A DNA stretch of 64,000 nucleotides from Agromyces aureus (lineage in GTDB: Bacteria; Actinomycetota; Actinomycetes; Actinomycetales; Microbacteriaceae): contig NZ_CP013979.1 of assembly GCF_001660485.1 (NCBI RefSeq), positions 248,001 to 312,000 on the forward strand. Direction: 5' to 3'. Below the pieces are notes generated by a model. The model was not told the DNA's origin. It was given only the letters and a program-made list of their open reading frames with translations, and searched no databases. Every line of letters begins with the position of its first letter. The first letter of the stretch is position 1. The translations under genes and the position numbers were made by a program. This document shows, one piece after another, positions 31,973 through 44,473 of the stretch.

Positions 31973-33027
31973 CAGTCGTCCTCCCTGGCCGCGATGAGCT
32001 TGCGTTTCTGGCGCACGGCCAGCACGCGGTCGAGCACGATGGCGCCGATGATGAGCACGCCGACCACGGCGCGCTGCCAGAAGTCGGGGATGCCGAGAAT
32101 GGGCAGGGCGCGGTTGATGGTCAGCAGCAGCACGGCGCCGATCGCCGCGCCCCAGACCGATCCGACGCCGCCGGTGATGGCCACGCCACCGATGACGGCC
32201 GCGCCGACCGCGTCGAGCTCCCAGCCTGCGCCGGCCTGCGAGTTCACGGTTCCGTAGCGGGCCGTGTAGAGCACGCCGGCGAGGCCCGCGAGCGCACCCG
32301 ACGAGACGAAGGCGATGAGCAGGCGGCGCGTGACCCGCAGGCCGTAGAGCTCGGCCGCAGCGGGGTCGGAGCCGATCGCGTAGAACTCGCGGCCGCTGCG
32401 GGTGTTCTTCATGATCCAGCCGATGACGACGAGCACGACGATCGCGATGAGCGTGAGGATCGGGATCCACAGCACCTGGCCGGTGCCGAGTGCGAGGAAG
32501 TCCTTCGGCAGGTCCGACGCGTTCACGCGGTCGCTGCCGGTCCAGAGCACGTTGATGCCGCGGTACGCGTAGAGCGTGCCGAGCGTGATGACCATGGCGG
32601 GCACCTTGGCGTAGGCGACGAGCGCGCCGTTGATGAGCCCGAGCAGTCCGCCGAACACGATCGCGGCCACGAACACCGCGAGGATCGGGATGCCCGGGAT
32701 GTCGATGAACAGGCGTCCGGTCAGGTACGCCGAGAGTCCGAGGATCGAGCCGACCGACAGGTCGACGTTGCGTGTGATGAGCACGATCGCCTGGCCGATC
32801 GCGACGAGCACGAGGATCGACGGGGTCAACAGCAGGTCGCGCCATCCGTCGGAGCTGAAGAGGAAGTTCGGGTTCGCGACGGTCGCCGCGATCACGACGA
32901 TCACGAGTGCGAGCAGGATGCCGAACTCGCGCGCGGCACCGACGGCCTGCAGCCGCTTGGTGACGGCCGTCTTCTCGATCGCGGGCGCGGGCGCGGGGGG
33001 CGCGGGGCTGGGGGCTGGCGCGGTCAC
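31972..33027 (-). CDS. rhaP: rhamnose ABC transporter permease
   Basis: 351-residue RbsC-like permease with about ten hydrophobic segments after a Pro/Ala-rich N-terminus. Key blocks are [19 protein letters not shown] (about residues 84-102), [17 protein letters not shown] and [19 protein letters not shown]. The GTG start at 33027 overlaps the RhaT stop (GTGA). It pairs with RhaQ to form the pore of the rhamnose importer. Confidence 0.9.
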   Translation of the reverse strand: MTAPAPSPAPPAPAPAIEKTAVTKRLQAVGAAREFGILLALVIVVIAATVANPNFLFSSDGWRDLLLTPSILVLVAIGQAIVLITRNVDLSVGSILGLSAYLTGRLFIDIPGIPILAVFVAAIVFGGLLGLINGALVAYAKVPAMVITLGTLYAYRGINVLWTGSDRVNASDLPKDFLALGTGQVLWIPILTLIAIVVLVVIGWIMKNTRSGREFYAIGSDPAAAELYGLRVTRRLLIAFVSSGALAGLAGVLYTARYGTVNSQAGAGWELDAVGAAVIGGVAITGGVGSVWGAAIGAVLLLTINRALPILGIPDFWQRAVVGVLIIGAIVLDRVLAVRQKRKLIAAREDD

Positions 33028-34562
33028 GAGTGGGCTCCCGGGGTCTGAGTCGCGGCGTGGGTCGCAGCGAACATGACGTTCTCGCTGGTGGCGTCGGCGC
33101 GGTCGATCTCGGCCGTGATGCGGCCTTCGCGCATCACGAGCACGCGGTCGGCCATGCCGAGCACCTCCGGCAGCTCCGACGAGATCATGAGGATGCCCAT
33201 GCCCTTGCCGGCGAGTTCCGAGAGCAGGCGGTGCACCTCGGCCTTGGTGCCGACGTCGATGCCGCGGGTGGGCTCGTCGATGATGAGCACGGTCGGCTCG
33301 GTGGCGAGCCACTTGCCGAGTACGACCTTCTGCTGGTTGCCGCCCGAGAGCGTTCCGGCGACCGTGCTGAGCGCGTTCGTCTTGACCTCGAGGCGGCTCG
33401 CCCAGACCCTCGCCGCGCGGTTCTCGGCGCCGTTCGTGATGATTCCGGCCTTCGCGAGCTGGTTGCGGATGACGAGCGAGAGATTGCGGGCGACGGATGA
33501 CTCGAGCACGAGTCCTTCCTTCCGCCGGTCCTCGGGCACGAGGGCGATGCCGGCGCTGATCGCCCGGTCGGGTCGGTTGCGCGGCAGGGTTCGGCCGCCG
33601 AGCCGGACCGCGCCGGACTCGTACGGGTCGACGCCGAAGACCGCGCGGGCGACCTCGCTGCGGCCGGCGCCGACGAGTCCGGCGAGGCCGACGATCTCGC
33701 CTGCGCGCACCGTGAAGGTGATGTCGTGGAAGACGCCCGTGCGGGTCAGACCCTCGACCTCGAGCAGGGGCTCGCCGATCTCGGCCTCGGTCTTCGGGAA
33801 CAGCTCGGTCACGTCGCGGCCGACCATCTGGCGCACCATCTCGTCGACCGTGGTCTCGGCGATGGGTGTGGTGGCGACGTAGGCGCCGTCGCGCATGACG
33901 GTCACGGTGTCGCAGAGCGCGAAGATCTCGTCGAAGCGGTGCGAGATGAAGAGCAGGGCGCGGCCTTCGTCGCGGAGGCTCCGTGCGACGGCGAACAGCC
34001 GATCGACCTCGACGCCCGAGAGGGCAGCGGTCGGCTCGTCCATGATGAGCACGCGGGCGTCGAGCGAGACGGCCTTGGCGATCTCGATGACCTGCTGGTC
34101 GGCGATCGAGAGGCCCTCGGCGGGGCGCTCGGGGTCGATGCGCACGCCGAGCCGTTGGAACAGCGCCTCCGCCTCGTGGCGCATGGTCTTGCGGTCGATG
34201 CGCCCGAAGCGGTTCACGGGCTGGCGGCCCATGAAGATGTTCTCGGTGACCGTGAGGTCGGGGAACAGCGTCGGCTCCTGGTAGATCACCGCGATGCCCG
34301 CGGCCTTCGACTGCGCGGTCGACGTGAAGTCGACGTCGTCACCGCGCAGGCGGAACTCGCCGGCGTCGCGGCGGTAGAGGCCGGCGACGATCTTCACGAG
34401 CGTCGACTTGCCTGCGCCGTTCTCGCCGACGAGCGCGTGGATGGAGCCGGAGTCGAGTCGCAGGCTCCCGGAGCGGAGGGCGACCACCGGTCCGAACGAC
34501 TTGACGACCCGCGAGAGCTCAAGCATGGGCGGCGCCGGCGTCTGCGGCGTGTCCGTCTGCAC
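33024..34562 (-). CDS. rhaT: rhamnose ABC transporter, ATP-binding protein
   Basis: 512-residue RbsA-type protein with two ABC domains. The first has Walker [10 protein letters not shown] (about residues 47-55), YQEP and Walker [12 protein letters not shown]; its signature is the degenerate LSIADQQ. The second has a weakened Walker [10 protein letters not shown], an intact signature LSGGNQQK and Walker [13 protein letters not shown]. This asymmetry is normal for monosaccharide ABC proteins. The GTG start has GAGGAGG 6 nt upstream. It is the first gene of the importer operon, divergent from the LacI pair. Confidence 0.93.
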   Translation of the reverse strand: MQTDTPQTPAPPMLELSRVVKSFGPVVALRSGSLRLDSGSIHALVGENGAGKSTLVKIVAGLYRRDAGEFRLRGDDVDFTSTAQSKAAGIAVIYQEPTLFPDLTVTENIFMGRQPVNRFGRIDRKTMRHEAEALFQRLGVRIDPERPAEGLSIADQQVIEIAKAVSLDARVLIMDEPTAALSGVEVDRLFAVARSLRDEGRALLFISHRFDEIFALCDTVTVMRDGAYVATTPIAETTVDEMVRQMVGRDVTELFPKTEAEIGEPLLEVEGLTRTGVFHDITFTVRAGEIVGLAGLVGAGRSEVARAVFGVDPYESGAVRLGGRTLPRNRPDRAISAGIALVPEDRRKEGLVLESSVARNLSLVIRNQLAKAGIITNGAENRAARVWASRLEVKTNALSTVAGTLSGGNQQKVVLGKWLATEPTVLIIDEPTRGIDVGTKAEVHRLLSELAGKGMGILMISSELPEVLGMADRVLVMREGRITAEIDRADATSENVMFAATHAATQTPGAHS

Positions 34563-34611
34563 GATGGCCTCCTCATCGAGGTGAATCAGTGAGTCTGTGA
34601 TGAATCAGTGA

Positions 34612-34669
34612 TGAATCGATTCATGTACGATTCAGGGGATACTGTATGGAACGTTTCACCTGCGGTCAA
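34612..34669 (-). promoter_or_regulatory. rhaT promoter with two LacI-type operators
   Basis: On the minus strand TTGACC (34664-34669), a 17-bp spacer and TACAGT (34641-34646) form the rhaT promoter. TGGAACGTTTCA (34647-34658) sits in the spacer, and the perfect palindrome TGAATCGATTCA (34612-34623) lies just downstream. An additional half site, CGATTCA, is at 34628-34634. The same region serves the divergent LacI gene. Confidence 0.75.
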
Positions 34670-34720
34670 GTCGCCACGGCCGACCGCACGGATCACGGGT
34701 CGATCGGCAAGGGAGCTGCG

Positions 34721-35752
34721 ATGGCTGGAGTGCGCATCCGCGATGTCGCGCAGCACGCCGGCGTCTCGGTCGGCACCGTGTCGAACGTGCTCAACCGCCC
34801 GGGCGACGTGTCGCCCGACTCGGTCGAGCGCGTGAACCGCGCGATCGAGCAGCTCGGCTACGTGCGCAACGACGCCGCGCGCAAGCTCCGAGCCGGCGTC
34901 TCGACGACGGTCGGCTTCGTCGTCCTCGACGGCCAGAACCCGTTCTTCACCGACGTCGTGCGCGGCGCCGAAGACGAGGCGAGCAGCCACAACCTCGCGA
35001 TCCTCCACGGCAACACCGACGAGGATGTCGCGCGCGAGCGCATGTACCTCGACCTGTTCGAGGAGCAGCAGGTGCGAGGCGTGCTCATCTCGCCGTACGG
35101 CGACATCCACCCGCGGTTGGAGCGGCTGCGCGCCCGCGGCATCCCGGCCGTGCTCGTCGACCGCTTCAGCGGCGACGGGCGCTTCAGCTCGGTCTCCGTC
35201 GACAGCGTCGCGGGCGGCCGCATGGCCGTCGAGCACCTCATCGGCACCGGCCGCCGCCGCATCGCGTTCGTCGGCGGCCCGTTCGACATGCAGCAGGTGC
35301 GCGACCGCCTCGCCGGCGCGCGGGTCGCCGCCGAGAACGCCGAGAACGCCGCGACGCCCGTCGAGATCGAGGTCGTCGCGACCGAGGCGCCGACGGTCGA
35401 GGCCGGCGTGGTCGCGGGGGCACGCATCCTCGCGCGGCCCCGCGGCGACCGCCCCGACGCGCTCTTCGCCGCGAACGACCTCGTCGCGCTCGGCCTGCTC
35501 CAGGCGCTCGTCGTCGACGGCCGCATGCTCGTGCCCGACGAGATCGCGATCATCGGGTTCGACGACATCCCGTTCGCGGGCGCCGCGGCCGTGCCGCTCT
35601 CGTCGATGCGCCAGCCGAGCCGCATGATCGGGCGCACGGCCCTGCGCATCCTCCTCGAGGAGACCGCCGACCCGAACCTCATCCCGCGCCAGACGGTGTT
35701 CCTGCCCGAGCTCGTCGTGCGCAGGTCCACCGCCGCGACCGCAGCGAGGTGA
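34721..35752 (+). CDS. LacI family regulator of the rhamnose regulon (copy 1)
   Basis: 343-residue LacI protein. The HTH is at residues 4-24 (IRDVAQHAGVSVGTVSNVLNRPG), with hinge residues to about 60, then a sugar-binding core (FVVLDGQNPFFTDVVRGAEDEA, IPAVLVDR, AIIGFDDIPFA). AAGGGAG lies 5 nt before the ATG at 34721. It is divergent from rhaT across a region with two TGAATCG-type operators, and the same site controls rhaM, so it should be the rhamnose repressor or one of two. It closely resembles the next gene, which implies local duplication. Confidence 0.92.
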   Translation: MAGVRIRDVAQHAGVSVGTVSNVLNRPGDVSPDSVERVNRAIEQLGYVRNDAARKLRAGVSTTVGFVVLDGQNPFFTDVVRGAEDEASSHNLAILHGNTDEDVARERMYLDLFEEQQVRGVLISPYGDIHPRLERLRARGIPAVLVDRFSGDGRFSSVSVDSVAGGRMAVEHLIGTGRRRIAFVGGPFDMQQVRDRLAGARVAAENAENAATPVEIEVVATEAPTVEAGVVAGARILARPRGDRPDALFAANDLVALGLLQALVVDGRMLVPDEIAIIGFDDIPFAGAAAVPLSSMRQPSRMIGRTALRILLEETADPNLIPRQTVFLPELVVRRSTAATAAR

Positions 35753-35765
35753 GCGCGGGCGTGGC

Positions 35766-35841
35766 GAATTCAGGACGCGAGGCCCGACACGCGGTGATCG
35801 GATGCCGCGGGCCGGCGTGTCGCACGAAGCCTCCTGAACTC
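35766..35841 (+). repeat. inverted-repeat element between the LacI genes
   Basis: The ends GAATTCAGGA and TCCTGAACTC are inverted with one mismatch, and an inner pair (CCGACACGC / GCGTGTCG) extends the stem. The ends match those of the 66-bp elements at 13965 and 15087, so this may be a diverged third member. It is in the 190-bp gap between the two LacI genes. Confidence 0.6.
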
Positions 35842-35942
35842 CCGACGAGTCGCCCGCGCACCTGCGGCGCGATCCGCAGGATTCCTGACATCATGGCCGG
35901 AGCGCCGGCACACGGCGCGGCAGCGAACGGAAGGGGCGTCCG

Positions 35943-36965
35943 GTGGCCGTCAGTGTGAAGGATGTCGCGGCCGCGGCATCCGTCTCGGTCGGAACCGTCT
36001 CGAACGTGCTCAACCGACCCGACATCGTCGCGCCCGCGACCGTCGAGCGCGTGCAGGCCGCGATCGAGCAGCTCGGGTTCGTGCGCAACGACGCCGCCCG
36101 GCAACTGCGGGCCGGCCGCAGCCGCAGCATCGGCCTCGTCGTGCTCGATGTGCGCAACCCGTTCTTCACGGATGTCGCGCGCGGCTCGGAGGACCGGGCG
36201 GCCGAAGACGGTATGACGATCCTGCTCGGCAACAGCGACGAGAACGCCACGCGCGAGGGCGCCTACCTCGACCTGTTCGAGGAGCAGCGCGTGCACGGCG
36301 TGCTCATCTCGCCGATGAGCGACGACCTGCCGCGTCTCGCCCGCCTGCGCGACCGGGGAACGCCCGTCGTGCTCGTCGACCGCGAATCCGCCGATCGCGC
36401 GTTCTCGTCGGTCGCCGTCGACGACGTCGTGGGCGGCGAGCTCGCGGTGCGCCACCTGCTCGAGATCGGCCGACGCCGCATCGCGTTCATCGGCGGGCCC
36501 AAGGGTCTGCAGCAGGTCGCCGACCGTCTCGAGGGGGCCCGTCGCGCGGTCGCGAGCGAGCCCGACGCCACGCTCGAGGTGATCCCGACCGACTCGCTCA
36601 CGGTGCTGCAGGGTCGTGCCGCGGGCGAGATCGTGCGCGAACGCGACGCCGGCGAGCGACCCGACGCCGTCTTCGCGGCGAACGACCTGCTCGCCATGGG
36701 CGTGCTCCAGGCGCTCACCATGCAGGGCGGCCTCCACGTGCCCGACGACGTTGCGCTGATCGGGTACGACGACATCGACTTCGCCTCCGCGGCCGTCGTG
36801 CCGCTCTCGTCGATCCGCCAGCCGGCGACCCTCATCGGCTACACCGCGGTCGACCTGCTGCTGAAGGAGGCCGCCGCCGCGGCATCCGGAACCGCCTCCG
36901 ACCACGTGCGCGAGCACGTCGTCTTCCAGCCCGAGCTCGTCGTGCGGGACTCCACGCGAGTCTGA
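35943..36965 (+). CDS. LacI family regulator, paralogue (copy 2)
   Basis: 340-residue LacI protein with HTH VKDVAAAASVSVGTVSNVLNRPD (residues 5-27). The recognition helix VSVGTVSNVLN is identical to copy 1, so both probably bind the same TGAATCGATTCA-like operator. The sugar-binding core is clearly homologous to copy 1 (GLVVLDVRNPFFTDVARGSED; YLDLFEEQRVHGVLISP), but differs in the middle, so it may sense a different ligand. The GTG start has AAGGGG upstream. Confidence 0.92.
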   Translation: MAVSVKDVAAAASVSVGTVSNVLNRPDIVAPATVERVQAAIEQLGFVRNDAARQLRAGRSRSIGLVVLDVRNPFFTDVARGSEDRAAEDGMTILLGNSDENATREGAYLDLFEEQRVHGVLISPMSDDLPRLARLRDRGTPVVLVDRESADRAFSSVAVDDVVGGELAVRHLLEIGRRRIAFIGGPKGLQQVADRLEGARRAVASEPDATLEVIPTDSLTVLQGRAAGEIVRERDAGERPDAVFAANDLLAMGVLQALTMQGGLHVPDDVALIGYDDIDFASAAVVPLSSIRQPATLIGYTAVDLLLKEAAAAASGTASDHVREHVVFQPELVVRDSTRV

Positions 36966-38462
<1,497 letters not shown>

Positions 38463-38479
38463 CGAAGCGGCGGGTCGCC

Positions 38480-38533
38480 GATCCGTCGATGTCCGCCCTT
38501 CGCCGCCATCGCGAGGGCGAGGATCGACGGATC
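38480..38533. repeat. GATCCGTCGAT inverted-repeat element, copy 2
   Basis: GATCCGTCGAT (38480-38490) pairs with ATCGACGGATC (38523-38533). After a symmetric 3-nt internal loop, CGCCCT (38494-38499) pairs with AGGGCG (38514-38519). It lies between the convergent gdhA and MFS genes and probably terminates both. Confidence 0.75.
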
Positions 38534-38605
38534 ACGTGGGCGTGCGGTGGCGGACGCGGGCCGGTCGGCGCTCGCACGGCGGTGGGCGGATGCCGCGGGC
38601 GGCCG

Positions 38606-40147
38606 TCAGCGGCGCGTCGGCGAGTCCGCGGTGTCGGGCGTCCGTCCTGCGGGGTCCACCCGGCCCGAGGCGTCCGTCCGCCCCGTGGCATCCAGACGCC
38701 CCGCGGAATCCGGCCGCACTGGAACGTCCGCCCGCCCCGCGGCATCCGCCCGACCGCCCGGGAGCTTCGGCAGCCGGATCGGCGAGGTCATCGCGACCTG
38801 CTCCGAGAAGTCCTCAGGGCCGGTGTCGGTGATGGCGGCGACCGAGCCGGTGGGCAGCGCGACGCGGTCGCCGTCGGCGATGGCATCGGTGGCCGCGGCC
38901 CACGCGACGCCGAACTTCCACGGGCGCTGGGGCGCACGGGTGATGCGCAGTCCGCGAGCGACGACGAGCCAGCCGACGCCGATCGCGAGGGCGACGAAGG
39001 CCGCGAAGGCGCCGGCGGCGATCGCCCAACGGGGGCCGGCGGCATCCGCGACCCAGCCGATGACGGGGGCGCCGATGAGCGTGCCGCCCATGAGGACGGC
39101 GACGTAGAGGGCCATGACGCGGCCGCGTACCGAGGGGTCGGTCGTGGTCTGCACGTACCCGTTCGCGGTGGTGAGCAGGGTCACCGTGCAGAAGCCGATG
39201 AACACGGTCGACGCGGCGAACGTGACGTACGTCGGCATGAGCGAGGCGACCACCATCGAGACGCCGAGCGCGCCGACCGCGATGATGACGACCCGCAGGC
39301 GGGCGTGCGAGCGGCGGGCGGCGAGCAGCGCGGCCGTCAGCGATCCGATCGCGAGGATCGACGAGAGGATGCCGTACTCGCCGGCGCCCTCGCCGAACAT
39401 GACCGCCATGGTCGACGAGAAGATCGGGAAGTTCATGCAGAACGCGCCGACGATGAAGACGATCGTCATCACGATCACGATGTCGGGGCGCCCGGCGACG
39501 TAGCGGAAGCCCTGCACGAGCGCGTTGCCCTCGCGCGGCCGGCGTGGGTGCTTGATGAGCTCGCGTTCGCGCATGGCCAGCAGCGCGCCGATGAGCGCGA
39601 GGAACGTGAAGGCGTTGATGATGAACACCCAGCCGGAGCCGACGAGCACGATGAGCCCGCCCGCGACGGCCGGCCCGATCAGACGGGCCACGTTGAACGA
39701 GGCGGCGTTCAGGGCCACGGCGTTCGACGCGTTCGGTCCGCTCACGAGGTCGGAGACGAACGTCTGGCGAGCGGGGGCGTCGAATGCCGACGTGACGCCG
39801 AACGCGAGCGCGAACGCGTAGAGGTGCCAGAGCTGCGCGTGCCCGCCGAGCAGCAGCAGGCCGAGGCCCACCGCGAGCAGCATGAGCGCGGTCTGGGTGA
39901 CGATGAGGACCTTGCGCCGGTCGAAGCGGTCGATGACGGCGCCCGTGATGGGCACGAGCAGCAGCTGCGGCCCGAACTGCAGGGCCATCGTGGTGCCGAC
40001 GGCGGCGGCGTTGTTGTTCGTCAGCTCGGTGAGCACGACCCAGTCCTGCGTGGTCGACTGCATCCAGCCGCCCACGTTCGAGACGATGGCGCCGATGAAC
40101 CACAACCGGTAGTTGCGGCCCGCGAGCGATCGGAACATCGCGCTCAC
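38606..40147 (-). CDS. MFS exporter (EntS/MFS_3-like)
   Basis: 513-residue major facilitator protein of the EntS-like exporter group, with about 12 hydrophobic segments in residues 1-415 (start FRSLAGRNYRLWFIGAIVSNVGGWMQ). Motifs include VIDRFDRRKVL (about 71-81) and RGRVMALY (about 343-350). The last 95 residues are a soluble tail ending in a degenerate repeat of the form GR-x-D-x-x-GR (about 462-507). The GTG start overlaps the MarR stop (GTGA). Control by the upstream MarR protein suggests drug or metabolite efflux. Confidence 0.85.
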   Translation of the reverse strand: MSAMFRSLAGRNYRLWFIGAIVSNVGGWMQSTTQDWVVLTELTNNNAAAVGTTMALQFGPQLLLVPITGAVIDRFDRRKVLIVTQTALMLLAVGLGLLLLGGHAQLWHLYAFALAFGVTSAFDAPARQTFVSDLVSGPNASNAVALNAASFNVARLIGPAVAGGLIVLVGSGWVFIINAFTFLALIGALLAMRERELIKHPRRPREGNALVQGFRYVAGRPDIVIVMTIVFIVGAFCMNFPIFSSTMAVMFGEGAGEYGILSSILAIGSLTAALLAARRSHARLRVVIIAVGALGVSMVVASLMPTYVTFAASTVFIGFCTVTLLTTANGYVQTTTDPSVRGRVMALYVAVLMGGTLIGAPVIGWVADAAGPRWAIAAGAFAAFVALAIGVGWLVVARGLRITRAPQRPWKFGVAWAAATDAIADGDRVALPTGSVAAITDTGPEDFSEQVAMTSPIRLPKLPGGRADAAGRADVPVRPDSAGRLDATGRTDASGRVDPAGRTPDTADSPTRR

Positions 40148-40569
40148 TGCGTGGCGATCCGATCCATGATCTCGGATGCCGCGAGCAGCGTCGCGCGCTC
40201 GGCCGGCGTCAGCTCGTGCATGCGCTCGGTGAGCCAGGCGTTGCGCTTGTGCAGGGTCGCGGCCACGATCTCGCGGCCCGAGTCGGTGGCCGTGATGTTC
40301 GTCTTGCGGCGATCGACGGGGTCCGGCGTGCGTATGACGTGCCCGTCGGTCTCGAGGCAGTCGACCGTGCGGTTCATCGAGGGGGCGCTGATGCGTTCGG
40401 CCTCGGCGAGCTCGGAGAGGGTCAGCGAGCCGTGCTTCGAGAGGTGCATGAGCACGGTCATCTGGCTGTCGGTGACGCGGTCGTCGGACTTCTGCGCGCG
40501 CAGGCGGCGCGAGAGGCGCACGGCCGCGAGTCGCACCTGCGAGGCGGCCTGGTCCGGGAGTTCGGTCAT
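40144..40569 (-). CDS. MarR family transcriptional regulator
   Basis: 141-residue MarR winged-helix regulator with a core at about residues 35-100 (MTVLMHLSKHGSLTLSELAEAERISAPSMNRTVDCLETDG, then DRRKTNITATDSGRE forming the wing). It is coupled by GTGA overlap to the downstream MFS exporter. An ATTAGC-GGT-GCTAAT palindrome sits upstream, beside the TAGGCT -10 box, so it probably represses its own operon until an inducer binds. Confidence 0.92.
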   Translation of the reverse strand: MTELPDQAASQVRLAAVRLSRRLRAQKSDDRVTDSQMTVLMHLSKHGSLTLSELAEAERISAPSMNRTVDCLETDGHVIRTPDPVDRRKTNITATDSGREIVAATLHKRNAWLTERMHELTPAERATLLAASEIMDRIATQ

Positions 40570-40577
40570 GGATAGTT

Positions 40578-40602
40578 AGCCTAGCTCATTAGCGGTGCTA
40601 AT
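40578..40602 (-). promoter_or_regulatory. MarR operator and -10 box
   Basis: TAGGCT on the minus strand (40578-40583) ends 8 nt before the MarR ATG. The perfect palindrome ATTAGCGGTGCTAAT (40588-40602) lies directly upstream, in the promoter spacer. Confidence 0.65.
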
Positions 40603-40610
40603 GAAATCTT

Positions 40611-40710
40611 CCCGCCGGTCGAGGAGGCGCGCAGCGCCGTCTCGAGACCCACCCCGCACAACGCGAACCCGCGGCCGCTGGTCTCGACTCTTCGCTCCTC
40701 GATCGGCGGG
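40611..40710. repeat. REP-like element, double copy
   Basis: The left half (40611-40650, CCGCCGGTCGAGGAGGCGC...GTCTCGAGACCC) closely matches 7992-8030. The inverted right half (40678-40710, CTGGTCTCGACTCTTCGC...) matches 8041-8078. It lies in the divergent gap between MarR and the ATP-grasp gene. Confidence 0.85.
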
Positions 40711-40753
40711 ACTCGACCGGCGTCGGTCGACGGCGGGACTCGACCGGCGTCGG
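40705..40753 (+). repeat. direct repeat of 22 bp beside the REP element
   Basis: GGCGGGACTCGACCGGCG plus TCGG occurs at 40705-40726 and again at 40732-40753. It includes the outer end of the REP right half, so it may be a partial duplication of the element end. Confidence 0.65.
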
Positions 40754-40826
40754 TTGTCGCCGCGATGGCGCGGGCGCGACCCACGATGGAAACAGCCCGG
40801 AAACCGCGGAGTGGAATTCTCTCGTC

Positions 40827-42625
<1,799 letters not shown>

Positions 42626-42632
<7 letters not shown>

Positions 42633-43555
42633 GCCGCATCGCCGAGTCGCTGTTCTGGATCGGCCGCTACATCGAGCGCAGCGACGGCACCGCGCGCATC
42701 CTCGACGTGCACCTGCAGCTGCTGCTCGAGGACCCGTGGATCGACGAGGACACCGCCTGCCGCGCCCTGCTGAGCGTCATGGGCAGCGAGGCCGAGAGCG
42801 ACGTGCCGCTCGGCCGCGACGACGTGATCACGCTGCTCGCGGTCGACCGCAAGCACCCGGCGTCGATCGCGCACTCGGTCGCGGCCGCCCGCGAGAACGC
42901 CAGGCGCGCCCGCGAGATCGTCTCGACCGAGCTGTGGGAGGCGCTGAACCACACGAACGCGCGCATGCCGCACCGCGTCGCGAGCGACAAGACGCACGAG
43001 TTCTTCCGCTGGGTGCGCGACCGCTCGGCGCTCGCGATCGGCGTCGTCGACTCCGCGACGAGCCGCGACGAGGCCTGGCACTTCTTCGCCCTCGGGCGGG
43101 CGATCGAGCGCGCCGACATGACCGCCCGGCTGCTCGCCACCCGCTCGCTCACCGAGGCGAGCGGTCCGAGCTGGACCACGATCCTCCGCAGCTGCGGCGG
43201 CTACGAGGCCTACCTCCGCAGCTACCGCGGCGTGCCCTCGAGCGAGTCGGCGGCGGAGTTCCTGCTGCTCGACCGGCTGTTCCCGCGGTCGATCATCTCG
43301 AGCGTCATCCGCGCCGAGGAGTCGCTTCGCGAGATCGATCCGAGTGCCGGCCGTGTCGGCGTGACCGATCAGGCGAGGCGACTGCTCGGCCAGATCCGGT
43401 CGGAGCTCGAGTACCGGCCGATCAGCGACATCCTCGTCGACCTCACCGGGCACATGGAGCACCTGCAGGCCGTGACCTCGTCGACGAGTGAGGCGATCAG
43501 GGCGCGGTACTTCCCGACCAGCGTGGTTCCCGTGTGGATCGGAGAGGTCTCATGA
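42626..43555 (+). CDS. alpha-E domain protein
   Basis: 309-residue all-helical alpha-E protein, recognised by its start LSRIAESLFWIGRYIERSDGTARILD and the internal HFFALGRAIERADMTARLL repeat of the same pattern (about residues 153-171). No catalytic role is proven; it always accompanies circularly permuted ATP-grasp and transglutaminase-like genes and may be a scaffold or substrate-binding partner. It overlaps the ATP-grasp gene by 7 nt, and its stop overlaps the transglutaminase start (ATGA), so all three are made together. Confidence 0.9.
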
Positions 43556-44397
43556 GTCGCATCCGCATCGTGCACCGCACGGGGTTCACCTACGCCGAGC
43601 CGGCGACGGCGTCGTACAACGAGGCGCGCATGCTGCCGCACTCCGACGGGCACCAGTTCGTCATGCAGGCGGGCCTCGACATCCGGCCCGGCGCGAACCA
43701 GCACTCGTACCTCGACTACTGGGGCACGCGCGTGTCGACGTTCGAGGTGCTCACTCCGCACCAGGAGCTCTCGGTGACGGCGACGAGCCTCGTCGAGGTG
43801 CACCCGGCGCCCGCACCGCGCACCGAGCTCGGGTGGGACGAGCTCGCGGTCGCCGCCGCGTCGACCGTGACGCTCGTCGAGTCCACCGGCCGCTCGCGGC
43901 AGACCGACCCGCCCGACGACGTGCGCGCGCTCGCGGCCGAGATCGTGGCCGAGGGCGGCAATGTCACCGAGACCGCGCTCGAGATCTGCCGTGCCGTCGG
44001 GGGGTCGATGGAGTACATGCGCGGCGTCACGGGCGTGCACTCGACGGCCGGCGAGGCGTGGGCCGAACGCAAGGGCGTCTGCCAGGACATCGCGCACGTC
44101 GCGCTCGGCGCGCTGCGCTCGGCCGGCATCCCCGCGCGCTACGTCTCCGGATACCTGCACCCCGACCCCGGAGCATCCGTCGGCCAGACCGTCGTCGGCG
44201 AATCGCACGCGTGGATCGAGTGGTTCGCCGGGGAGTGGCGCGGCTACGACCCGACGAACCTCGTCGAGGTGGGCGACCGGCACGTGCTCGTCGGCCGCGG
44301 TCGCGACTACGGCGACGTGCCTCCGCTCAGAGGCGTCTACGCGGGGCCGGGCGCCTCGGAGCTGTTCGTCTCGGTCGAGATCACGCGCGTCGCCTGA
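43552..44397 (+). CDS. transglutaminase-like cysteine protease family protein
   Basis: 281-residue transglutaminase-like protein with the N-terminal beta domain typical of this group (RIVHRTGFTYAEPATASYNEARMLP, in pieces) and a papain-like core. The catalytic triad is Cys177 (GVCQDIAH), His219 (ESHAWIEW) and Asp233 (YDPTN). It has no signal peptide. With the upstream ATP-grasp and alpha-E proteins it forms a cassette thought to make or break amide bonds, perhaps a peptide tag; the substrate is unknown. Confidence 0.92.
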   Translation: MSRIRIVHRTGFTYAEPATASYNEARMLPHSDGHQFVMQAGLDIRPGANQHSYLDYWGTRVSTFEVLTPHQELSVTATSLVEVHPAPAPRTELGWDELAVAAASTVTLVESTGRSRQTDPPDDVRALAAEIVAEGGNVTETALEICRAVGGSMEYMRGVTGVHSTAGEAWAERKGVCQDIAHVALGALRSAGIPARYVSGYLHPDPGASVGQTVVGESHAWIEWFAGEWRGYDPTNLVEVGDRHVLVGRGRDYGDVPPLRGVYAGPGASELFVSVEITRVA

Positions 44398-44420
44398 CGC
44401 GAACGCTGCCGCCCGCGAGC

Positions 44421-44457
44421 GACGGGGCCCGTGCGAGCGATTCGCACGGACCCCGTC
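44421..44457. terminator. bidirectional stem-loop terminator
   Basis: A 16-bp stem (GACGGGGCCCGTGCGA / TCGCACGGACCCCGTC, one mismatch) with a 5-nt loop lies between the convergent transglutaminase and GH31 genes. Confidence 0.8.
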
Positions 44458-44473
44458 GTATGGATGGGATCGA

